NCBI RefSeq assembly: GCF_001298105.1 | Contig: NZ_LGJH01000143.1 | Location: 23,939-87,938, forward strand | Length of the DNA stretch: 64,000 bases | Origin: Novosphingobium sp. ST904 | Lineage (GTDB): Bacteria; Pseudomonadota; Alphaproteobacteria; Sphingomonadales; Sphingomonadaceae | Reading direction: 5' to 3' | Shown: piece after piece, positions 54,698 through 64,000 of the stretch | How the letters are laid out: the number at the start of each line of letters is the position of its first letter | Position numbering within the stretch: the stretch's first letter is position 1 | Program-made: the position numbers and the translations under genes | Notes under the pieces: generated by a model | The model's input: the letters and a program-made list of their open reading frames with translations, nothing else | Database searches by the model: none | What the model was told of the DNA's origin: nothing

Positions 54698-57600
54698 TTA
54701 CCAGCGAACGGAAACGCCCGCGCGCGCGGCAATGCCACTGGTTCCCGAGCCGGTCACGCCATCTACCTTCGCGAAAGCGGACAAGCCCTGCGAGGAGCCC
54801 TGGATACCGGCTTCGAAGCGTGCGCGTCCGCCTTCCGAGGCATCCCGGAAGAGCAGATTCTCGCCGCCAGACGACAGCGTCGCCTCCGGACGGCCGTTCA
54901 TCTCGCCTTCCCAGTTCGCGCCGACATAGGGCTGCAACGTCCAGCCGCCCGCCTTCGTTTCCACGCCTGCGCGCAGGCCGGCGCGGCCGTAGAAGCTCTG
55001 GACATGGTCGAACCGGGCACCAACGCCGCTCTGCGCGCCGCTGAAGCCGTCGAGGTCGGCGTCGCTCCACGAAGCGCTGGCCGAAGGTTCGAAGAACACA
55101 GCACCGCTGCGGATGTGGTAGCCGGCCTCGACTTCGACCCCATAGCTCGTGCCGTTCGTCTTCGGCGCAGCGGCACCGTTGCCGAAATCGTACTTGATCG
55201 AATAGCGATCGAGCTTGGCCAGCGCATGGGCGAAGAACCCGTCCGCACTGCGATAGCGGGCGTAGAGGCCCACGTTACCGCCATCGATCTTGATACGGTC
55301 ACCGCTCGCCTTGACCTTGCCTTCCTGCGAAACATAGCCGCCGGTCACGCCAAGGCCCCAACCGGAGCCATCGCTGCCCTTGCCCCAATCGAGGCCGAAC
55401 TGGCCGCCCCACCAGCTGTCGCGCATGTCGAGGTTCGGCGCGAAGCTCGTGGCCGTGCCCAGCACGTTTCCGAGTAGATCGGACGCGACCGGTTGGTCTC
55501 GCTGCCACCGAGGACCTGACCCCAGAACGAAAGGCCATCCTGCGGCGCGAAGGCGCGCATCTGTTCCGACCAGGCGTCACCCGAACGGCGCCAGTAATGA
55601 CGCACCTCGGCACCCGTGCGGATGAGTTCGAAGGCTTCCGCGCTGGGAACGCCCACGAGATCGAGGTTGCCGTCGCCATCGGTCATGAGGCGGTAGTCGA
55701 CGAAGCCCTTGTTGATGCTGCCGCCTTCCAGAACGAAGGCGCCATTCGCCACGGAATCCGCGTTCACCAGACGGATGCCGTCGAAGTTGAAGCGCGCTGC
55801 CGCCGTGCTGCTGAGGTCGGTAATGGACAGCGTGGTCGTTCCCGAAGCCGCACCGACCGTCAGCTGGTCGGCGGACTGGGCCGCGCTTGCCCCCACGGCA
55901 GCGATGCCGAGGTTGGCTTCGAGCACCACGCGCGAATTGCCGGAACCGACGAAGGCCGCGTCGCCAAGGTTCAGAACGTCTCCGGTATGGCCGTTGACGA
56001 GGCTGATCGTGCCGGAATTGCGGAACGTGGTGAGGCCGGTCACGTTCATGGTTGCCGCTGCCGAAGCGGCGGCATTGACCTTGAAGGTGCCGCTGTTGAT
56101 CAGCGTGGCATCGCCGGTGAAGGTCGTGTCTCCGCCGTGAGCGTTCCACGTACCGCTATTGGTCAGCGTGGTGGCGGCGGTATCGAAGGTCATGTAGCCG
56201 TCGACCGTGCCGCTGTTGGTCAGCGTTGCCGCACCGCCCGAAAGCGCGACGGCATGGTTGCTGTCCGCCCTGACCGTACCTGCAAGCACGACATCCTGGC
56301 CGCCTTCGGCATCGGAAGACAGACCGAACGTTCCGCCCTGGAGCACCGCATTGCTGCCCAGCACCACATCGGCGCTGCCGCCCGTGGTGATGACGAGACC
56401 CGCGCCCGTCCCGGAGACCGTGGAACCGGCACTTGCGAGGGTCGCCGCGATATCGCCGGTGGTTGACGTCAGGCTGATCGCATCGCCGGATACGGCCGAG
56501 ACCTGTCCGCTCGTCAACGTGATCGCACCGCTGTCGGAAACCGCGACGACGCCGCGCGATCCTTCGCCCGAAGCCGTGACCGTCTGCAGCACCAGGGTCT
56601 GCGCACCGCTGCCGGTCTGAACGCTGATGGCGTCCGAACCCGCGCCGCTTGTCGTCACGGCGACACTGCCGATGGAGATCGAGCCGGTGCCCGTCGCGGA
56701 CGCCGCGATGCCGAGCGAATTCGCGCCCGTCGTCGAAATCGTGCCGAGGTTCGTGAGCGTGCCGGCGCGTCGATGACGGTGAAGTCCACGGCGTTCGAGT
56801 TATCGCCCTGGGTCGAAACGCCATTGGTCGTCTCATCGGCCGCCGCAAGCAGGAGGGCAGGCGCCGCGGATTGACCGAGAACGAGCGAAACCGCGCCCGA
56901 CTGCGAACCCTGGACGGTAACGCCGGCGGCATCGTCGCCATCGGTGGTCACGCCGGCGATGACTGCGCCGATCGTGCCCGTTCCGTCAGCCGCCGTCTGC
57001 ACGAGGCTCACGCCCTGGACACGATCGCCCGAGGCCCACACGTCGGCCAGAGTGACATCGATGGTGCCATCGGACCCGGTGCCTTCCACCGAAACGGCAA
57101 CACCGGTGCCGAACTGCGTTTCCGAAGCGATCACGCCGGTTCCCACCAGTTCGATCGATCCGGCTCCCGAAAGGCTGACGCCAACGGTATCGCCAAGCCG
57201 CGAAACCGTCGACACATTGCCAACCGTGACGCTCTGGTCGCCCGACATGCCGATCGAGCGAATGGCGTGAGCGTTGTACTCGCCCGATACGGAAACGTCT
57301 CCGAGATCCTCGATCAACAGGTTCGTGCCGTTCGTGGCCCAGATGCCGCCGGCACTGGTGAGCGAACTGGAAACCGTGAGGCCTGCCGGAGCGCGCACCG
57401 TGGCCGTACCCGTGCCGTCGAACAGGTTGACGGCGTTCGCCTCGCGGGCTGCCGTTACCGTCACCGTATCGCCGAAGGTAATGGTCTGGTCCGTTCCGCC
57501 GACCGCGAGCACGCCCAGTGCCGCGCCATTGGCGCTCGTTGCCGAAACCGCACCGTTCGCCGCGAAAGTCACCGCACCGGAATCGCCGTAGAGTTCCACC

Positions 57601-60142
57601 GCGTTGGACTGGCCATCAGCCGAAACCGTGACCGGCCCTGCAACCTCGATCGACTGCGCGCCGGAAGCCTCGATGTAGATGCCCGTCGCCTCGCCGCCGG
57701 TCGCGGTGAGAGCGTTCGTCACGGTAAGCGCGCCGCCCAGCGAGATGTCAGCGTCGCCGTTCAGAGAGGCGGTCAGACCTTCGGCCGCGTCTCCCGCCGC
57801 CGAAACCGTCATGCCCTGAGCCAGAGATACGGTCGCATCGTTACCGGAAAGGTTGACACCATTGGCATAGTCCCGTGCCGCCACGTCGAACGCGCCGTCC
57901 ACCACGAGGCTGGAACTTTCGTTCGCGTCGGCCTGCTGCACGCCATAGGCATAGCCATTCGGCGAGGAGAGCGAGAAATCGCCGCCGATCGCGATCGACT
58001 GGGTCTGCCCGCCCGACTGGATGACGCCATCCTGCAGGTTCGTGCCGGTGAAATCGCCGGCAAGTTCGAACGACACCGCGCCGGTCCCGTTGAACTGGAC
58101 AAAGCCGTCACCGAAATTCGCGGCCGAAACAACCAGGTCGCCATCGAACCGGGCGCTCTGCGACGTGCCGCCGATCATGTAGCCGCCCAGAGCCGCTCCA
58201 TCCGTGGCAGTGACTGCGAAATCCTCCGCCGAGGTCAGCGTGAGGGCGCCGGAGCCCTGCATCACGACACCGGCAGCCTCGCCCGATGCCTGAACCGAGA
58301 GCCCCTTCGAAAGAGCCACGGTTTCGTCCGTACCGGAACCGATGTAGATGCCGGTCAGATAGCGCCCTTCGCCCGTGCTGGTGACGCCGAAAGTGTCCTG
58401 CGCTGCGATGGAGACGCTGCCCTGCGCGCCTTCGGACCAAACGCCGCGCACATCGCCTTCGCTCGTCACCGTGAAGGCATCTTCCAGCGTGACCGCGTGG
58501 CTCGAACCGCCGCTCAGCAACACGCCGTCGCATCTCCGATGCCGCCGTCAACCGAAAGCGCACCCGAGCTGGTCAGTGCGATTGCTCCCGAACCGTCCGT
58601 GAGCCGGACGCCCGTTGCACCGTCGGAGCCGGTAACCGTAGCGCTATAGGCCAGCGAAACCGTCTGATCCGTGCCGTCTGCCAGGGCGATGCCGTGTGCA
58701 TCGCCGGCCGTGTTGGTGACACGGAACCCATCGCCCACGGCAACAGTCTGCGCGCCCGTCGCGCCCGAAGTCGCGATGCCCATGGCCGTGCCACCCGCTG
58801 CGGAAACCGCAAGCGTCGCGCCGCTGCCCAGTCCCGGCACCACGGAGATGCCGACCGTGCTGCCGCCTTCCACGGAGATGCCGGTGGCACCGCCGCCCGT
58901 GCTGCTGACCGAGAGACGCGCGCCCGTGAAGTCCACCGAAACGCCGCCCGTGGCGCCGCTAAGCAGCACCCCGGCGGCCTGGCCGCCCGCGTTCACCGCA
59001 ACGTCGCCGGAATAACCGATTCCGCCGACGATCGCCGGTTCGAACGAAACATCCTGCGTCGTTCCGCCGGAAACCGACACACCGGTCGCATCGCCGGTCG
59101 CTGTTACCTGCACATATTGCCCGGTGCCCGAAACGCTTACCGCACCGCTCGCATCCGTCACTTCGAAACCGGTGGCGTCAGCGCCGGAAACGCTGAAGGT
59201 GCTCCCGGCACTGGCGCGGGTTGCCGCCATGGCGACATCGCTGCGCTGGGCCGCGGACATGCCGACGGCGGCCCCACCCTGCGACGTGACAGAAAGAACG
59301 CCGGTATTCGTCAGGCTGGTGGTGCCGACAGAGCCCGTACCCACGGCCACAAGGCCCGTCGCGCTGCCCGTGCCGGACGAGACCGTCAGGTTGGCGTTGT
59401 TCGCGATTGCGAGGTTGCCGTCACTGGGGGGCGCGCCGATGCCGATGGCGTCACCGTCCGTCGCGGTCACCGTCACCTGGCTGGCGTTCGTCAGGGTGAC
59501 GGTGCCTCCGCCAAGGCCCATGCCGCCGAGGCCGTAAGCGACCGATCCCGCTGCGCCCAAGGAATTCACGGTAACGATGCCCTGGTTCAGCACGTTGCCG
59601 TTCTGACCGGTTATGGCAAGGCCCGCAACTACGGGAACGGACGAACCCGACGGCTGCGTTACGGTGATCGTGCCGTCGCTGGCGTTCGTGATGGAGGCCA
59701 TGCCCGTACCGCTCGCCAGGGCGGTCGCACCCAGTGCACCGGTTGTCACGCGGCCGTGATTCTCGATCACGGCATCGCCGGTTCCAAAAGTCTCTGCTTC
59801 CAGGCCGGTCCGGGAGGCATTGATCCGCGATCCGTTGCGCGCAGTGATCAGGGCATCATGATCGGCCGAACCGGAGACGCTTACGCCCGTGTCATTCGTC
59901 GTCGCATTGACCAGGACGGTCCCGTAGAGATCGACCTTGAGATCGGCAGCCGTCCCGTAAATCGACTGGTCGTAAGAGATTCCGTTCTGGAAATCGGTCG
60001 AATCCGAAATGCACGAAGCAACGTTCGGGCTGGCCGAAGTGTTCGGAACGCCGCATTCGCCGCTGGGCAGCGCCATCGCGACACCGGGTGCGATCATCAC
60101 CAGAGTCAGCGCCGACGCGCCGGCCATGAGCTTGGTCTTCAA
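54698..60142 (-). CDS. Giant autotransporter 1 with beta-solenoid passenger, three frameshifts
   Basis: A reconstructed 1815-residue type V secretion protein. A TTG start at 60142 (AGGAGA upstream) opens a signal peptide (LMAGASALTLVMIAPGVAMA). The passenger (~1500 residues) is made of irregular 30-37-residue repeats with the pattern ATGVSVSGG, Q-V, then TVTAxGDA, which fits a right-handed beta-solenoid. The C-terminal ~270 residues are a beta-barrel (DMRDSWWGGQFGLDWG, GLGVTGGYVSQEGKV) ending AGVSVRW. Single bases are missing near 58526, 56764 and 55482. The passenger is nearly free of Cys and rich in Gly, Ser, Thr and Ala. It is probably an adhesin or surface structure, with no protease motif seen. 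Confidence 0.83.
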
Positions 60143-60246
60143 GGCAATTCTCCTGTTAGCGCAATTCTGGTGGGGCAGGTCCGCGCGGACTGCCGAAATC
60201 GAGGGGAAGCTGGAAAGAGGGTTGGTGGCCGTGAGGGACATCGGGA

Positions 60247-63200
60247 TCACAAGTGGAACCGGATGCCCGCCAGGCGGTCAGGTCGCTGTAGCCCTTGCCG
60301 AGGTTGGCCCCGACGCTGAACTGCAGGTCCACCTTGCGCATCTGCAGGGTGGAACGCAGGTCAATCCGGCCGCTGTCGCCCACCGCTTCCGCGCCTGCGG
60401 CGGTGAAGCGGTAGTCCTGCGCCCCGGCGAAGGCCGCCGTGACCGAGCGTTCGGTGTCGAAGTCATGCACCCAGGCTGCACGCAGCGTCGTAACCAGCGC
60501 CTTGCCTTCCGGCAGGTCTATGCGGCCAGCAACATTGGCGCCGAGCAGGCTGCGCGCACGGGTCCAGTCCTTGCCGAAGAAGGCGAGACCAAGGGTCGCC
60601 GCCTCGCCATCGGCCTGGTGCTCGACATAGGCCGGCAGCGAAAGCCGGGTAACCTCGAGCGCTCCGAAGGGCTGGAACACCAGGTTGCCCTGGCCGAACT
60701 GACGCGCGACCTGCGCCCGGCCCGACCAGGCGTGCATGGTGAAGTCGCCATGCGCCTGCACATTGCCGTCGGCATAGAGCCACATGTCACGCAGGTACGT
60801 CGTATCGGCAGAACTGTGCAGCAGGTCCGCGCTGATCGTCCAGGCGCCCGGATGGAAGCCCGCATAGGCACCGAAGGTATAGACCTTCGCCTTGCCCGAG
60901 GTGCTCACGCCCGGAACCGAGAAGCTCTGCGGATCGTAGCCGAAGGTGGCGCCGATCACGCTGCGCGCGTCCGGGCGATAGTCCCATCCGCCCTGGATGA
61001 CGTAACCGCTGGTACGCGTATCGTGCGCCCCATCGGTGCCGTCGAGACGCTGGCGGCCGCCCTGGATCGCCATCCAGAGGTTGCCCAGCGGTTCCTTGCG
61101 CCAGGCCGACGCAAAAGTCCCGACGCGGCTGACGATCTGGCTGTCGATGACGTCATGGTTGTTGCCGATCGCGGACAACGCCGCGCTCTGCGCCGCGGTG
61201 ACGCCTTCACCGGTCAGGCTGTCGTAGACCGTGCCCAGCGCGCCGACCGTCGGGATCGAGATGATCGCGGCGGCTGTCGGTGCGAAGGCGTCGGTCGGCG
61301 TTTCCTGGATACGGTCGAGCACGTTGCCGATCACGGCCTGACGCTGGGTCAGCCCGGTCGGAGCGAACTCGATCGTGTAGCGGATCGACTGCTCGTTGAT
61401 CGAAGGATAGCCGAGGCTGAAGCTCGCCACCGCCGAAGTCGGAGCGACCAGTTCGACCGCATCCTGTCCGGTGATACCGCCGGCTGCCTCCAGGATCACC
61501 GCCTCGTTCACGCCGCTCTTGGCGTAACCGAGGTTCAGCAGGTTCGTCGTCACGCGCCCGTTGAGCGCCGCAGCGCCGGAGACGACGACCTTGTCGGCCG
61601 TGTTGGTCCTGAAGTCGAGGTCGAGGTTGTACTCGCTCTGCGCCGTCAGGGTCAGGCCGCCGCTCACCGCAAGCTGCGACACGACGCCGCCACCACCCGG
61701 ATTGAGGATGCCCGCGTTCACGAACGTACCCGAACCGACGTTGACCAGCGAACCGGCCAGGAAGATGCCGCCATCGACGTTGGTGAAGCTGTTGAAACCT
61801 TCGCCGAGATCGATCGAGCCGACGATGGTGCCGGAGTTGACGATCGTGTTGTTGCCGCCCTCCGCGTAGATCACCAGGCCTTCCTGCCCGTCCATCGTCT
61901 GGAGCGTGCCGGCATTGGTTACGGTGTTGTCGGCGCCGCCAAGCAGCGAGACGGCATGGCCGCCCAGACCGCCGACCACATCGACATCGCCGATGTCCAG
62001 CATGATCGCGCCGCCCCCGAGGCGCCGGTGCTCTGCGCGACAAGCGCGCTCGAACCGGCCCCCGTGGTCACGACATCGGCATTGACGGTGAGGTTCACCG
62101 CATTGCCCGCGCCGGAACCGCCGAGCACGCTCGTTTCCGAGCCTACCGCGCCGCCGCCGCCGCCGACCGACTGAACGACCACGCCATTGGCATTGGCCCC
62201 GCTGGTGCGGATCGCTGCGTCTACCGTCACGTCTACCGTACCGGCATCCACCGAACCCGCGGCCACCGACATCAGGCGTGCCATGCGCAGCGGGCTTGCC
62301 GCACCGGCATCCACCACGTCGAGCGTCTGCACCTTGCCGTCAGCGCCAACGATCGAGGCCGCACCGCCGCCGCCACCGATCGACTGCACCAGAAGTGCGG
62401 TCGAACCGGCACCGGTGGTGGTGATCGTCTTGTTGATCGCCACCGACACGTTACCGCCGTTGCCGGTTGCACCGTTCGAAGTGCCGAGCGTCAGCGTGCC
62501 ATCGGCATCGGCGCCCACGGCGCTGACATAGCCGCCGCCGCCACCGATCGACTGCACGACGACACCCGCCGCACCTGCGCCCGTAGTCTGGACACGGCCA
62601 TCGAGAGTGAAGTCGATGTTGCCGCCCGAGCCGCTCGCCGCGCCGCCAAGCTCCACATTCGTGACCGTGCCGGTGCCGCCGGTATTATCGAGCGTGGCAA
62701 GACCGCCGCCGCCGCCGATGGACTGCACGAGCACCGCGTTGGCGCCGGTGCCGCTGGTGACGACATCCGCCTTCTGGTCGAGCACGATGTTGCCGCCGTC
62801 ACCGCCCGCACCGCCGGTCGATCCGGCTGCAAGGGTGATGTCGCCCAGCGCGCCGCCTTCCATGGAAGACAGGCTGGCCACGCCGCCGCCGCCGCCGATC
62901 GACTGGACGACCAGCGCCGAGGCGAGGTTGCCCGAAGTGCCGATGGCGCCGGTCGAGGTCGTGAAGGTCACGTCCCCGCCATTGCCCGCCGTGGTCTGCG
63001 AGCCGCCGAGGTTCAGCGAAGCGCCCGAAAGCGAACCATCGGCAAGGCCGAGCGCCATCGTGCCAAGGCCGCCGCCGCCGCCAACCGACTGTCGCGACGC
63101 AGGCCGATGGCCCCGTCGCCCTCGGTAACGATGGTCGCGCTGTTGGCGATGGTGATCGCCTCGCCCGAACCGGCGGAATCTCCGCTGCCGCCGACATTGA

Positions 63201-64000
63201 TCGCCCAGACCGCATCGCCGCTACCCAGCACCACGTCGCCGGTGACACCCTCGGTGCCGCCGCCGCCGCCGATGGACTGCGCCGCGAAACCGACGGCGCC
63301 CGCGCCCTTGGTGTAAACCTCGTTCGCATTGGTCACGTCGATGACGTTGCCGTCACCCGCCACGCCGCCGGTGCTGCCCAGTTGCAGGGTCAGGCCGTTC
63401 GACCCGACTTCCAGTGGATCGGGCACGGAGAGCGCGACGTTACCGCCGCCCGCGCCGATGGCCTGGGCCAGCAACCCGTAAGAGAGCGCGCCTGCCGTCT
63501 GGAGCACGCCGCCCGAGAGGTTGACCACGACCTGCCCCTGCCGGCCGCTGATCCCTTCGCCCTGAGCGCCAAGGTTGAGGTTCACACCGTCGAAGGCACC
63601 CGCCTGCGCCGTGATGGCATAAGCAGACTGGCCGCCGCCGCCCGCGATGGACTGGGCGAGCACGGCGATGGAGTCGTCCGCCAGCGTCACGATGCTGCCG
63701 GTCGAGGTAACGGTAACGTCGCCGCCGTCACCGCCAGCGCCGCCGGTTGCGCCCACTTGCGTGTTCAGCGAACCGCCGGTGACCGCCAGCGAACCGGTAA
63801 AGCCACCCGCACCGCCGCCACCGCCGATCGACTGCGCCAGAATGCCGACCGAAGCCGCACCTTCCACAAGGATCGAGCCGGTATTGGTAACGGTGATGTC
63901 ACCGCCGTTGCCGCCTGCACCGCCGGTGCCGCCGAGCGCGGAGGTCATGCCGCCAAGGCCCGTGCTGAGCGTGCCGGAAACGACCATGCCCGCCGTACCG
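60247..64000 (-). CDS. Giant autotransporter 2 with AQSIGGGGG repeats, partial, three frameshifts
   Basis: The C-terminal >1250 residues of a second autotransporter; the start is beyond the window. The passenger contains about ten copies of a ~60-residue unit closing with VQSIGGGGG or a variant. A connecting region follows (NAGTLQTMDGQEGLVIYAEG, then NPGGGGVVSQLAVSGGLTL). The barrel (about 61240-60250) includes WDYRPDARSVIGATFGYDP and should end GIRFHL at the TGA at 60247-60249 once the base missing near 60270 is restored. Others are missing near 62016 (a G run) and 63095. The stop lies only 104 bases before the start of autotransporter 1, so the two may be cotranscribed. Confidence 0.83.
62140..63850 (-). 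repeat. Coding repeats of AQSIGGGGG units
   Basis: On the plus strand the text CCGCCGCC(A/G)CCGATCGACTG or a near variant recurs about ten times (near 63830, 63650, 63465, 63275, 63085, 62900, 62715, 62545, 62370 and 62163), with spacing of roughly 170-207 bases. Each encodes one turn-closing glycine run of the passenger. The period matches 57-69 residues. Confidence 0.8.

Noticed and set aside
56871..58649. Long plus-strand open frame opposite autotransporter 1
   Set aside because: It arises from the repetitive GC-rich passenger sequence; the protein text is Arg/His-rich and without a domain.
54698..60142. Three separate surface proteins instead of one autotransporter
   Set aside because: The repeat pattern runs straight across each break and only the first part has a signal peptide and only the last a barrel.
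62140..63850. Regular repeats resembling a CRISPR array
   Set aside because: The repeated units lie inside an open reading frame, vary in sequence, are separated by ~180 bases of coding sequence, and no cas genes are near.

Overview
The window is high-GC DNA with densely packed genes, many stop/start overlaps of the ATGA and GTGA type, and frequent GTG and TTG starts. The gene content points to a sphingomonad (alphaproteobacterium, Novosphingobium/Sphingobium-like). The markers are TonB-dependent receptors, glycine-rich autotransporters with AQSIGGGGG repeats, a feruloyl-CoA hydratase-lyase, an MlaA protein and a MmyB-like regulator. The genus is an inference. I saw no rRNA, tRNA, insertion sequence, prophage or CRISPR array.

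Layout. 1-9.4 kb: the start of an RND efflux pump gene, a MmyB-like regulator divergent from a methyltransferase, a LysE exporter, two Na+(K+)/H+ antiporters, a glutamine amidotransferase and an OmpA-like lipoprotein. 8.5-10.5 kb: a LysR regulator divergent from an SBF-type transporter, with a perfect dyad between them. 10.5-14.3 kb: a minus-strand operon with two tandem thymidylate-kinase-like P-loop proteins, a polysaccharide flippase and an unknown protein, divergent from a two-component system (14.5-16.5 kb). 16.7-23.1 kb: small unknown proteins, an L,D-transpeptidase-like protein, RarA, and a large GAF/PAS hybrid histidine kinase.

23.4-31.8 kb holds the most interesting locus. A TetR gene is followed by an overlapping operon encoding cytochrome c', a secreted COG4315-type protein, a secreted unknown, a DUF1592-family protein with a CxxCH motif, a Tat-exported DUF1552 protein, an exported glyoxalase-fold protein, a Tat-exported HiPIP, a cytochrome b561 and a MarR regulator. 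I read this as an uncharacterised envelope redox module. A TonB receptor converges on it.

34.9-37.5 kb: DUF969-DUF979-DUF2891, a probable transporter plus enzyme. 37.6-41.1 kb: a secreted esterase-like protein with a PKD domain, then hydroxycinnamoyl-CoA hydratase-lyase divergent from its probable MarR repressor. 41.2-44.6 kb: two stress-type proteins and a convergent response regulator/kinase pair. 45.9-48.3 kb: a Fur-box-preceded siderophore receptor. 48.8-54.6 kb: MlaA, an SDR/NTF2/MDR operon, an Fsr-like MFS pump and an AraC regulator. 54.7-64 kb: two tandem giant autotransporters on the minus strand, the upstream one running off the window.

A caveat applies to the whole window. About 19 single-base frameshifts, nearly all apparent one-base losses in GC-rich runs, interrupt otherwise intact genes of unrelated function. 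This looks like sequence error rather than biology. I give such genes as single reconstructed features and mark the shift.
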